Below, piece after piece: positions 11,612-22,806 of a stretch of 64,000 nucleotides of DNA. The stretch's first letter is position 1. Each line of letters starts with the position of its first letter. The translations under genes and the position numbers were made by a program. The DNA is from Atherix ibis (lineage: Eukaryota; Arthropoda; Insecta; Diptera; Athericidae), in NCBI GenBank assembly GCA_958298945.1, contig OY282610.1, positions 26,665,167 to 26,729,166 on the forward strand, given 5' to 3'. The notes beneath the pieces are model-generated. The model saw nothing but the letters and a program-made list of their open reading frames with translations. It had not been told where the DNA came from and did not search any database.

Positions 11612-12877
11612 CGAGGGTCATTCAACAAGTACTTAGCCTACAAAAGAAAAACTTTTGGAAAGGTGGCACTTTCCACATTATCTCCTTCAAGCTCCATACA
11701 CTTGGCCCAGTGATGCTCTAACTTTTTTAACCCGTCCAAAAAATACATTTTCTCGAGGGAAGCAAAATAGACCTCTGTGGCGACGATGACCTCCTCATTC
11801 GACCCAAATCTATTCTCGGCGAGTGATTTTTTCAGGTTTGGAAATAAAAAGTAGTAACAGGGGGCCACATCTGGAGAGTACGGTGGATGGGGCAGCAATT
11901 CGTAGCGCAATTCGACCAATTTGGCCATGGCGACGGCGGAGGTGTGAGCCGGCGCGTTGTCGTGGTGGAACAGCACTTTTTTCTTCGCAAAGCGGGGCCG
12001 CTTTTTCTTCAATTCGACGTCAAATCGGCCCAATAAGTCAGCATAGTAGCGCCCCGTGATTGTTTTACCCTTCTCGAGGTAATCGATGTGGATCACACCT
12101 TGTGAATACCAGAAAACGGTGGCCATCACCTTTCCGGCCGATCGAACAGCCTTTGCCTTCTTCGGAGCACGTTCGCCGGGTGAAGTCCACTGTTTCGACT
12201 GTTCCTTGGTCTCTGGTGTATACCAGTGAATCCATGTTTCGTCGACGGTCACGAAACGACGCAAGAACTCCGCTGGATTTCGCTGAAACAGCGCCGAACA
12301 CGTCGCCGATGTGGTCTCACGGTTGCGCTTGTTTTCCGGTGTGAGCAAACGCGGCACCCATTGCGCCGACAGCTTTCTCATGCCCAGGTCTTCGTGTAGA
12401 ATATGATGCACCGTTCCTACTGCGATGCCCACAGTCTCAGCTATCTCGTGAACCTTCAATCGACGGTCTGCCAATACGAGATCGTGGACTTTTTTAACGT
12501 TTTCCTCCGTAGCAGCCGTTTTCGGGGCACCTGGGCGTGGCTCATCAAAAACCGACGTGCGGCCACGAACAAACTCGTTGAACCAATTCTTGACGGTCGC
12601 CATCAAAGGAGAAGAGTCACCATACACAGCATCCAAGCGATCTTTGATTTCGCTGCGCGTTTTCCCTTCCAAAAAACAAGAATCTAATCACCGAACGATA
12701 TTGTCTTTTTCCATTTTTGTGCAACCGACCGACACGCTCGCTTTCAAAGGCTCTCAAAACAAAACTAAAGAAGGGAATTGACTGAATTCTAACAGAATGT
12801 ACTGCACGATGGTAAATTTTTTTTGTGACAGCAGTTTTATCGGGCGGTGAGGCTAAGTACTTGTTGAATGACTCTCG
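11612..12877 (-). mobile_element. Full-length mariner inserted in the outer mariner
   Basis: A 1266-bp DD34D mariner with 27-bp inverted ends (CGAGGGTCATTCAAC...; one mismatch between the two ends) and TA target duplications at 11610-11611 and 12878-12879. The insertion sits in a TA of the outer transposase frame (GTACTG-TA-CTATG), so nothing was lost at the target. A second copy of the same family lies at 53624-54775. Base composition is much less AT-rich than the surroundings, in keeping with a fairly recent arrival. Confidence 0.95.
11638..12714 (-). pseudogene. Mariner transposase, near-complete ORF with third catalytic Asp changed to Tyr
   Basis: From a TTG codon at 12672 down to 11638 there are 344 open codons. 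Counting from there, the helix-turn-helix region covers about residues 70-110, with WVPRLL at 105-110. The first Asp is in VDETW (144) and the second in HHDNAPAHT (238). The third, expected 34 residues later in PCDYF, reads PCYYF (Tyr273). The proper ATG (12712-12714) is in another frame: compared with the sister copy, one A is missing and one T is added in the first 45 bases. The C terminus also differs, running past the family's GDYVEK end. The D-to-Y change should abolish strand cleavage even though the frame is long. Confidence 0.9.
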
Positions 12878-13278
12878 TACTATGAACAACTCGAGAGATT
12901 ACGCTAAGCGATTGAGACAAAAAGGGCTAGAATTGATCAATAAGAAAGGTGTCATCTTCCACTGCGATAGCGCTCGATCAAACATATCTTCAGCCTAGGA
13001 AGTTTTTATGCTTTCCGTAAAATCTAGACCACTTTTTTTGATCTCAGCAGAGCTGTCTTAATGGAATCAAGCTGGCTTCAAGAGAGACCTGTCGATTCAG
13101 TTTTTACCGATGGAATCATTGCCCCTACCGGTTGTACCGATGGAATCATTGCCCTACCGGAAATTGTCGAAATATTGCCGATAATAATGGAGAATGTTAA
13201 GTTTGAATAAATTTATTTCAACACTCTGATTTAAGCATCTCTACTTTACTCAAAAAACTCCACGAACTTTTTCGACTA

Positions 13279-13744
13279 ACATCATTCAAATGACCGCTAT
13301 GAGAATTTTACAGGACTCTAAATTTCGAGGATGATTCTTTCATACATTTCATGTTAGAATAGAGCGATTTCTTGATAGACGCTAGTTACTTAATACTTTA
13401 AAATTTAAGGATTATCTGCATAAATAAGATTTTTTAGGTAATGCATTAAAAAGAAAATCAAGCATGATTTTAAGGGACCAACTGACATCACGGTATCTTG
13501 AAATTATGAGTCTTCGGAACTTTTTGCACAATAAAGCTAAGATTAATAAATATCTTCCAAATAAATATCTTCTAGTTTGGGCTAAAATAAGTTTTAAAAT
13601 TTGCCTTTACTAACGCTTTAATTGGTATTGGATCCTTGTCAAAATATATTATTTGTTGTTCTTTAATTTTTTTTTGTTGAGCCTAACACAAACTGGTCCG
13701 CGATTATTTTTCAGCTTTTACTTTGAGTTGAAACATGTTGTCAA
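13279..13744. other. AT-rich DNA, no gene seen
   Basis: Nothing recognisable between the outer mariner and the tandem duplication. Confidence 0.45.
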
Positions 13745-14100
13745 TAATTAGAAAAGTTGATTTTAAATAACAAGGTCTTTTAGCAAAAAGGGTAGAATTT
13801 TCAAATGCTATCAATTTAAAGACAGTCAAAAAATTTACTGCTATTATTTGACAGTTCAATTTAATACATTAATGCGTATGTCAGTTGAAGTATTTTTCAC
13901 GTGACTCTATCGAGTCGATATATAATTAGAAGAGCTGATTTTAACCAACAAGATCTTCTAGCAAAAAGGGTGGGCTTTTCAAATGCTGCCAAAAAGGAAA
14001 CTGTCACGAAAGTTATTGACATTAATTGAGAGTCATATTAAACACATCATTGTGTGCATCTTTGGCGGGACTTTGTCAAAGTTTTTCAAAATGCATAATA
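13745..14100 (+). repeat. Diverged tandem duplication, period about 178 bp
   Basis: Two head-to-tail copies start at 13745 and 13923. Shared words, in order, are TAATTAGAA, TGATTTTAA, AACAAG, AGCAAAAAGGGT, TTTTCAAATGCT, ACTG/ACAGTCA and ATTAAT. Neither copy is coding. It may be a dimer of a dispersed element or an isolated satellite dimer. Confidence 0.65.
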
Positions 14101-14209
14101 TGTTTTAAAATAAACCATGTGACCAAAATCTTCTGTCACTGTCAGTTGTATTCAGTGATATTTGCAATTTTTTCGTGAAAAAAAAACCGGATACATGCCT
14201 CAAAAATGT

Positions 14210-14515
14210 CCGATTTTGCACGTCTGATAGTTTAATATATGCGCGACATGAACGAATTTTGTTCGTGCATGGGATTGTGCAGATTTGCCGCAAATAAACT
14301 TCGTGCATTGCACGAGCATTTTAATAATAGTGTAAATGCTTGAATGAACGTCTGTAAGAATAATTAATAGCGATAAATGAGCAATTTACGCAAGTAAAAA
14401 TGAATTTTAACATGTTGAAAAATAATTTTGTTCGTGCAAACGGTTTGTGAATTTTTTATTGGTGAATTCTCTAGATGGTCGGTGCTATTCTTATTTTATT
14501 TACTTTTTATTTAAT
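14210..14515 (+). repeat. Dispersed repeat, copy 1
   Basis: This segment recurs, shorter and diverged, at 37525-37695. Shared ordered words include ATGCGCG, CGAATTTTG, TTTTTTATTGGT, AATTCTCTA and TTCTTATTTTATTTACTTT. The copy at 14210 carries extra internal sequence. No frame is shared, so it is probably a non-coding mobile element or MITE of unknown type. Confidence 0.6.
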
Positions 14516-14519
14516 TTAA

Positions 14520-15445
14520 AAATCTTTTACCACTCTCAGCTGTATTTAGTAAAGTTAACAATTTATTTATGAAAAGAGACATGCCTCAAGAGCACATAGA
14601 AATTACCCAATTTTTTTTAATCAAAATAATCGTGCACTTTTTACAATTTATGGTCGCCATAATCGACCTAATGTGCTTGTTATTCGTCAAATTATAGAAA
14701 GTTCGACTGCCAGTAAGACAAAAATCTGGTCAAAGTGCCGAGAATATTGATGGCGTTCAGGCAAGGGCTGATAAAGATCCTGTCTGCCATTACAATATGG
14801 CTGAGGATATAAGTTGGATTTGGGGCTTATATATATTACACTAGAATAGAAGCCGTGAATTTGCTAATTTTGCTCTAAAAAAGACTTGAAAATAATGTTG
14901 ATTTTTCTAGTAATTACTGGGCTGAAGATAATTCAAAAATTTAATTCATGAAAAAAGTTACCGTTTGGTGTGGTCCTCACAGATCCTTAGCGAACGAGTT
15001 GCCGTCACTGTCAACGGTGAGTAGTACAGATCGGCGATATTGAGTTGTGTATAGAATAAATTGGAAGATATTGATTTAACGAATATTTGGTTTCAAGAAG
15101 AAGCCGCTACGTGCCACACAACCCCTGCCACAATCGATTTATTGCATGAAAAATTTAGTGCGTTCATAATAACTTCTTTAGACCTCTTCTTGCGGAGTTA
15201 TTTAAAATCATAATTGTTTCATGTTATTAACCATTCATTCATTAAAATTTGATATTAACTGTCAAATACGAAAAAATATGACTGGATTTATTGTACAAGG
15301 TGATCGAAAATTATAACCATCGTATTCGTGTCTGCAAATGAAGCAGAGGCGATTATTTGATTGATGCTATTTTCAGAATATAATTGTATCGATAATAAAT
15401 AAATTTTTCACTGTCACAGTTCTTTATTGTTTTATTTGCACTCTT
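14520..15445 (+). pseudogene. DD41D-type mariner transposase remnant
   Basis: Readable fragments are FNQNNRALFTIYGRHNRPN near 14620, TVWCGP near 14960, and WFQEEAATCHT followed by ATIDLLHEKF near 15090-15160. These match, in order, the N-terminal, central and second-catalytic blocks of the DD41D family seen better preserved at 61171-62285. The second catalytic Asp (QQDGA in the family) reads QEEA here. Many stops and shifts. No clear ends. Confidence 0.7.
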
Positions 15446-16487
15446 AGTTAAAAACCCTGTAGAAAAATCTATATTTTAAAAAAATGAATTTATGCAAAAT
15501 GTCAACATTAAAAGAGTTGAAAAAAATTGCAAAATTGCATTGGCTCACCACTCGGAATACCAATCGGAAACTCATTCGATAAATGCCAATGTCAATCAAT
15601 AATCATACCGAAAGAATATAATTACTTTATTCTAATATAAAAAAATGGAATATCTATCTAATCTTTTGTACAGTTTCCTTTTTGTATCCTTTTAATTGAT
15701 AAAATTTTTTTTGCAATTAAACATTTTTTCATCGAACACATTAAATATTGAACATTTCTGATACGATAGATATATGAGTTGACCATCGATTAGACTATTG
15801 TTTATATTTATTTTGATTAAAATGTAACAATAAAAAAATTGTAATTTTATTTTAAGAATTATTCTAATAAGATAACAAACGAATAAATAATAAAAATCAG
15901 ATTGAAAAACGTGTCAACATATTTATTTGTCTGTTGTGCAACTTTACAAAATAAACACTTGTTGGAAATAACTCTTATAAACGACTTTCTTTTTCTTCCA
16001 TTTTCGAGAGTATTTGACAGTTTTTTTTTTTTTTTTTTTACTAAAAAATAGTTTTTATAAATGATAAACATTATTTTTTTTAAAGAAAAACAAAACAAAT
16101 GACAAAAAAGCATAGGGAAAAATTCATAGCAAATTGGAGAGTATTTCTCATATATGATATCACTTCATAACAACGAATTATAAAGAAAAGCAAAACAATT
16201 TCCATATTTTTTTTTTGTCATCTTTTTTTTTCTGATTCAAAATAAGGTATATAAAAGCATATGGAGTAAAAAAAAATTCCATAAATAAGTGTATATATTT
16301 TTGCTCGTATATGAGCCTCATACAATTGAAAACCTATAAAAGTAGAGTAAAAGTTTAAAAGTTTTTATTATTATTTAAACAAAAAACGAAAAGAAAAAAA
16401 AAATTTTAAAATAAAAATAAAGTATAAAAACGGTAAACTTTTTTGAATGATATTTGTTTTCTTATGTTTTGCCGTAAGCTTTTTTGT
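15446..16487. other. AT-rich DNA with homopolymer runs
   Basis: Includes an A/T-rich frame (15859-16113 minus) whose Lys run is only the translation of a 19-base T tract near 16020. No gene. Confidence 0.5.
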
Positions 16488-16489
16488 TG

Positions 16490-16527
<38 letters not shown>

Positions 16528-16545
16528 GAGTATTATTGTTATTAT
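16488..16545 (+). repeat. (ATT)n microsatellite
   Basis: About 13 near-perfect copies of the trinucleotide ATT, interrupted by ACGAGT near 16526. Confidence 0.9.
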
Positions 16546-16970
16546 TAATCTAAACTTTCTGTTTGAACGTAATTTTAATAAATTGTAAGATTTTTTTTTT
16601 CGCATAGTTTTTTTAATACAAAAATTCTGTTTTGTTGAAAATCATCTCTGAAAATTTGTATATATTTTTGTTTTTATTTATTCTAAAACTCAATTTCTGT
16701 TTTCAAATAGAAATGAAAATAAGCTTTTTATTAATATATATTTTGAATATTATTTCTGGTAATATTTGTACTGAAAAAGTATTTAAATTCTTAGTACCAC
16801 AATAACTAACGCCATCTGGTGACAATAATACTTACTGTCTTTGACAAGAAGGCATTATAGTATCACTAAATCATGGAGCTATTATCGAAATTATTAACGA
16901 TATGCACAAAATTACAGGGTCTATTGTAAAAATTGGAACTTTGTTTTTAAAATTTTTAATATAACACATA

Positions 16971-17161
16971 CACAGTGTGTCCCAAAAACAACAGGAATTT
17001 ATATTTAAATCATACAACATGCAGCGCCATCTATTGAAAATTTACAACAGTAAAAATATACAATAGAAAATGTATCTTTTTAATGCTACAAATTTTCAAT
17101 AGATGGCGCTGAATGCTGTATGTTTAAATATAATATCCTGTTATTTTTGGGACACACCGTG
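16971..17161. mobile_element. 191-bp fold-back MITE
   Basis: Two arms of about 80 bp are inverted copies of each other. The outer end reads CACAGTGTGTCCCAAAAA on the left and CACGGTGTGTCCCAAAAA (reverse complement) on the right, and both arms contain AGCGCCATCTATTGAAAATTT. TA dinucleotides flank it (16969-16970 and 17162-17163), as expected of a Tc1/mariner-mobilised MITE. The short centre (about 17050-17085) is AT-rich and non-coding. Each arm carries CAATAGATGGCGCTG, in opposite orientations. Confidence 0.9.
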
Positions 17162-17163
17162 TA

Positions 17164-20152
17164 TTTAATATGAAAATTTCGTTATTTTTAATTGAAATAT
17201 ATTGTAGAAATTTTACCATTTCTGAATAAAATACAAAATTGGTCAAATATGGTTGATATTAGTTTTGAGCCGTGGTTGATATTGGATTTTGCGACAAGAA
17301 GAAGTCCAATGGCCTTAAATAACATAGTTTTGGTGACCAATTGATATCACTTCTTTGCGAAATTAGACATACAGTGAATAAAAAATAGGTTATAAAAAAT
17401 TGATTACAATAACATATGAATTGAGAGTAACTATAGTACCAGACCAATTTTCGAAAAAAATACACCCAAATGATGCCTTCGGTTCATAAAGCGCACCATA
17501 CACAAACACACGTGTTTGTTCAATAACTGCTCTTCGATTTTCAGATACCGAAATGCGGCAATTTTACTTGAAAAACAAAATAAAGATGAGCTTCGTGCAC
17601 CTAAGCCATATTTTCAGTTTTACAGACCAGTCAACTCAAATTTATCCACCAAATTCAGATGGACGAGCATTAAAACCAAAAATATCGTAAATTTTTTGCA
17701 AAATATGGATTTCACAGATAAATTATTTTGATTATAAAAGCTGAAATATTTTAATACGATTTTAGAGCAAAGTAAAAAATGATCCGCCTTCTACTGTGAA
17801 CATTTAATAAAACTAAATGGCAAAAGCCAATTTCAACCATATTGAAGAAAAAAAGTTCTGATTTGGAAACCAATTTTGTATTTGAATTTTGATGACATTT
17901 TTCTATTCAAAGTTTTATTTTTTAGTTATTATTTTTGATCAAAATTTTTTTAAAAACTTTCGAAAGTTCAATAATTTAGCTTCAAATTCTATTTTTATCT
18001 TTAATTTTGGTAGCATAGAAAAATTACATAAAAAAGGAAAAAATAATTTTAAAGGCAGCAAAAAAAAAAATACTAAAATTACTAAAAATACGCATGTGAA
18101 CTTAAAAGTTTTCTGAAAGTTTTTCTGAATGTTTTTTTTTTATGCAAAAAAAATTAATGAAGTTTAATTAAACTTTTTAAATGATCTTTTTGAGAAATGT
18201 TCACATTTTTGAAATTTTTTTATTTTTCTGTATTTCAGTTTAACCGTGAAAAGTGTTAGTACTAATTTTAAGGGGGAAAAATCAGAAAACTTGTAATTTA
18301 TCGAAATTTTTTTGTTTTTTTTTTCACTTCAAATCTTAAAATTTTAAATTAATATAAAAAAAACTTTCCAATAATTACTTTTTAAAGTGTTTCCACAAAT
18401 GAATTTTATAAATGATTAGAAATTTTACTGTAGAAAAAAAAATTTTTTTTTCTCAAGCGTAGGTATTTTCTTAAAATATACGAAAAGTTTTAATAATTAT
18501 TTTTTATTAAAAGTTTATTTTAATTATAGTAAATTAAGAATAATGAAGAATAGATATATTTTTAAAAGCATAGAAAATTTTGTCTGTAGGGCAAAAAGAT
18601 TTAACATAAACGGTTCGTAATGGGCTATCCAATTTGCGGTTTAATATACAAAGTTAAATAAAATATTTTTTTTAATTAAAATTTTTATATATATTTTAAT
18701 TAAATAATTTTTTTAAACTTTGCCATTAAAAATAAAAATTAGAAAAATATTTTTCAAAAATAACTAACTACGAGTATCAGAAAATTTCCAATCTCACAAA
18801 ACTCGTTCATTTTGAGGTAATTTTTGATCAAGTCTTTTGTGCATTTCTGGCTATTACTTGGTTCAAACTTGGCAGATTTTAATTTTTAAATACTTTAAAA
18901 AGTTCAAAAAATTTTCTTTCTATATAAATATAAGCTTTATAAAGTTTTAGAAGTCAAATTGAATCAATTGACATCAAAAAATTACCGAATTACACGTCCT
19001 AGAAACTTTTTGCACCAAAAAATCAAAATTTGGCAATTTGTGTGACTTGTGGTATATAGTTTTGTTTAAAATATATATATTTTTTTTAAAAAAAAGACCA
19101 AAACAAGCATTTTTAGTGGATAAAATAGCTTTTTCATAGTCATTTGTGTGTCTTTTTAAAGCCTCATATATGAAAATATTACTTACTAACGTAGCCACTG
19201 AGCTTAATTCTTTTTATTCTTAGCGCAGCGCGTATCATTTTCCTGTAATTCTGAATTATTTTAATGATTTAATTAAATAATTTATAATATAAATTGGCAA
19301 ACTTTTATCTAAACAAATTTTATCCCAAATGATAAATATATTAAATAATTATTAAATCACAATAATGTAATTTTTGAACCACAAAATGGATAGCGCCATT
19401 ATAAGCAAAAAAAAAACATGTCATCTTTACAAAAAAGTGTGAAATATTTTCAAACTACTAACAAAATATTTGGCATTACTTTACCAATTAAATTAAAAAA
19501 ATCAATAAAGAATAATCAAGAATTTCATCTAAAAGAAATTTGAATTTTTTTAAAAATTTTATCGAAAAGTATGTAGTTATACTATCCTTAATAATTCTAC
19601 AAATAATGTTCGAAATGTAATAAAAAAAACTACATAAAAAAATAGACGAATATAAAGTAAAGTTTTTTTTTACTATATGGTGAAAGATTATCAAAATCTC
19701 CCTAATATTATTAATAATAATTGTAATAATAATAATAATAATCAACAACAACTTAGCTTTAAGTTTATGATCTTAAAGACGATTGCTCATATATACAATA
19801 ATATAGAAGATTATTGGACAAAAAATATATTAATAAAAATGATAATAAAAGTGAATTAATAAGGAATATATTGAAGGACATTTTCCAGGTAAGCTTATTT
19901 ATTTAAGTGGGTCTTTTGGATGCCGCATAAATCGTATAAGAATCGTCATTTAAGGAAAATAAGGATGTACATTTTTACAAATGTGATGAGAACCAATCGA
20001 ATTGATTGACGATTCTTACAGAATCCTGTAAAAGGTCATAAATAAAAATAAAATTGGTATTAAATATTTTAATAAAAATATTCCATATTGTTCTGGGGGT
20101 TTTTTTTTTTTTAATTTTAAATTTTAGTTTAAAAAAATTTATTTCATCTTAC
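17164..20152. other. Long AT-rich stretch, no gene seen
   Basis: About 3 kb, mostly A/T runs. Open frames at 17259-17465, 17516-17731, 17889-18116, 18974-19198 and 19488-19751 are short, lack domains and reflect base composition. If the exon at 20153-20340 is real this would be the start of its downstream intron. Confidence 0.45.
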
Positions 20153-20340
20153 ATTACACTAGATGCACGCCGTTGTAATACTCTCAATGCTCCAATATCC
20201 TTATTGGGTTGTGGGGTACGTGCACTTGGTGTGCACAAACTCTGACTCCGATCTCGTACCGAATCCTCACGGTACGAATTAAAAAAGCCGGTCAGCTTTA
20301 GGTTCGAGCACAACATTGTCTTAAAATGCAGCACAAACAT
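20153..20340 (-). CDS. Probable first coding exon, unknown Ser/Arg-rich protein
   Basis: The frame starts at ATG 20338-20340 in a fair context (ACGAAATG) and runs 62 codons plus two bases to a donor-like site AAT|GTAAGA at 20148-20152. Reading past the donor gives TAA within one codon, as expected of an exon edge. The peptide begins MFVLHFKTMLCSNLKL and continues with FNSYREDSVRDRSQS, TPSARTPQPNK and RRASSV. It is rich in Ser, Arg and Pro, with an RRASS site resembling a basophilic kinase target. It lies in a GC-raised island inside very AT-rich DNA. The end phase (two bases) equals that of the exon at 25985-26328. No domain is recognised. Confidence 0.5.
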
Positions 20341-22571
20341 TTCGTTGAAAATTTATCCGTTTAACGTATACGAAAATGATTGATTTCATTTTAATTTAAA
20401 CTTTTCCAATTATTTTTGGGAGTTTTTTCTTTTATTGCGCATTATTTTTAACGAGCATTAAAGTTTTTAAATTTATTTCATAGAATAGATGTAGAAAATC
20501 AAAAAGGTGTAATCATTAACTATGTCCTTTCGTATACTTGTAGATATTTAACGGAAACTTATTATTTTAATTTTTTTGCAACCCTTAATTTTTCACTTTA
20601 TTTTTTTTTTTTTAAAGAAAATATATTATTAACTTTGTTAAAATAAAGAAAATATATTATTGATGAAAACTTAAGGCAAATTTCTTTTAAAAATATTATT
20701 ATTATTTTTTTTTCAATTAGTGGAGCTTTGCTAATAAAATTGGAATTTTTTTATTGCATTATTTTGAACTGAGAAATATTTTTTTTTGTTTTATTTGAAA
20801 AACTAAGAAAAATTTTCAATTTTTCTTTTATTAAAATTAAGTATAGTCACTTAGGGGTTAGGGGAAGGAATATTTTTATATGTAATTTTATAAAACACAC
20901 AATAAAAATCAAAAGAATATGTGACAAAAAACGAGAGTTTTTTTATTATTTGGCAGAATTCGTACCATAAATTCCATTAAAAATATCAATAATTATACTT
21001 TTTAAAAAAATATTTTTTAATTTATGGGATAATAAAATTTCTTGAAATAAATCAATTTGCAATTTTATAAAAATGTAAAATTTTGACCATGCATTAAAAA
21101 ATTTTAATTTCCGTTTTAACGAAGAAGCACTTTTAACAGATTTTTTTCAATTGAATTGTTTTGTTTATAGAATTTTATTGAGAATTGTTTTCTTAATAAA
21201 ATAAATTTTTATATTTAGTTAAAATGTTTACTTTCAGTACATATGGATTGGCTAGACTAGGAATGATGCGAATTTTTCCTTTAATACCTTTGTTAATTAA
21301 CTTAAATATTTTTGTTTGTTTTTTTTGTTTGTTTATTATTATTAATAAAATAATGCTAAATTAACATTAACTAAACGAACAGAAAATTTCATTTCATAGA
21401 TCAACTGATCAACTGTTTCACTACTTTTGATTTATAAAAACAATAGAATTTTTCGTATTTATTTTATTTGAACACATTTTCCATCGAAATTTGTATGTTC
21501 CGGCTTAAAAGAAAAAAAAAACGGCAATTTTTTTTCATAGGAAATAGTTAAAATTTATTTGAAAATTTTAAATATTTTCAAAGTAACAAAAAACTGTGAA
21601 AATTTCGATTCGAACGTAAAATTGAATTTTTGCTCAGATATGCGTTATCGCCCTATTACGATAAGCGTCTCGGTTAATACTGATTTGAATTTTGAAAACC
21701 CAAATTGTCAAAGCTTTTTCTAAATTTAATGTTTTTCCCATAGTGCACTACCAGTCAGTCATGCACATGACCATCATCATCATCACACAAACTTATACAA
21801 TTGCTGTCACCTGGCCTACATAGAAAAGTAGAGACGGACCCAACGTACTCCAACCAGCATAAAATATAAAAGGCCTAATGTAAATGTGCGCTCGTACAAC
21901 AACCCCCCCCCACACCCCTCAAAAAATACATTAGCTTAAAAGTTCTCACCTAAATCCGCTCATACATCAGATAGCATTTTATCCAGAAGCTTTTCATATA
22001 AAAAAGCTCACCGCCAATAATGCTTATAACAATTTCGAAAATTCGTTTTCCTTTATCGAAATAAAACGAACTCATAAATTTTCATAAATAAAATATTTTC
22101 AGGATAAAGAAATTCCATTTCTTTGGAAAAGGACTCAATAAATATTTGCCGTTTTCTTCAAAAAGTCAATTTGCTCATGTATAGTAAGTCTTATAGTTAG
22201 AATATTTTTGTTGATAAGTGAAACCATGGGCTTCAACCGAAATGATTTGTCGGATAGCTTTTCTTACGAGTTCTGTTGTGTTTGTGGGGGCTTGTGTGAT
22301 GATAAATAGAATGCGAAACTTTTTATAAGTATCGAGCTTTTGGTTTAAAACGAATTTTTAGAATTGAAAGAAAGCTTTTTTTCTGTTTTTTTTGAATAGC
22401 TTTCGAAATTGGAATCTTTGAAATTTATTTATTCGAATTAATAAACGATTAATAAAACTTTTAGCCGTAAAATTTTTCAAGTTTATTTAAAAAGAGCTTT
22501 TAAAATAGTCGATTTCCACTTAACTTTGTATTGTATTTATTAGTGGTCTGGGGTTGCCCAGGTGTTTGCAT
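20341..22571. other. AT-rich DNA, no confident gene
   Basis: Mostly A/T-rich. Around 21730-21960 composition rises: a CATCATCATCATCAC run and a C9 tract (21903-21911) are present. A plus-strand reading after TTTTTCCCATAG gives a His-rich peptide that stops within 30 codons. I do not call it an exon. Confidence 0.4.
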
Positions 22572-22680
22572 AAATTTGCTGGTTTAAAAGTTTTTTTTGT
22601 TATAGAAAATACGTTTTTATTTTTCTATGACAAAATAAAACTTTTAAACAAGCAAATTTAAACTTTTAAACCAGCAAATA
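22572..22680. repeat. Imperfect hairpin plus a third arm
   Basis: Left arm 22572-22609 (TTTGCTGGTTTAAAAG, then GTTATAGAAAA) pairs with 22621-22659 (TTTTCTATGAC, then CTTTTAAACAAGCAAA). Immediately after, 22660-22680 (CTTTTAAACCAGCAAA) repeats the outer arm again and is in fact a better match to the left arm. This looks like a small palindromic element with a duplicated end. Confidence 0.65.
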
Positions 22681-22806
22681 TTTATATTAATATTATAAGT
22701 GAAAAAATTAATGTTATTTTCTGTTGTTGTTCTTGTATTGTGCTTGTCCGTATGTTGGATCGCATATTTTTCCGCTTATTATTAATTATTTTTAAATAAA
22801 TCATTA

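Larger units (their letters stand above)
11224..13276 (+). mobile_element. Outer mariner element, internally deleted, split by a second mariner
   Basis: Inverted ends GTCGAAAAAGTTCGTGG are exact at both sides and flanked by TA (11222-11223 and 13277-13278). Without the nested insert the element is about 785 bp. The left part encodes the N-terminal block of a mariner transposase (EEICGVYGKDF, then FRSGNFDVKDELRSG, 11380-11530). It then jumps to a late block (HYELLL, then VLYYEQLERLR) that runs across the insertion point. The middle, including the first catalytic Asp, is missing, so the element was already a deletion derivative before being hit. The C-terminal part (KKGVIFHCDSAR near 12945) keeps the second Asp but has stops. 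Confidence 0.9.

Noticed and set aside
12060..12344. 94-codon plus-strand frame, and others at 11823-12059 and 12403-12687
   Set aside because: They lie antisense to the mariner transposase (11638-12714) and owe their openness to its composition.
15859..16113. 84-codon minus-strand frame with a Lys run
   Set aside because: The Lys run is the translation of a homopolymer and the rest is AT noise.
21730..21960. His-rich exon after TTTTTCCCATAG
   Set aside because: The frame closes within about 30 codons and no donor follows; the His codons come from a CAT repeat.
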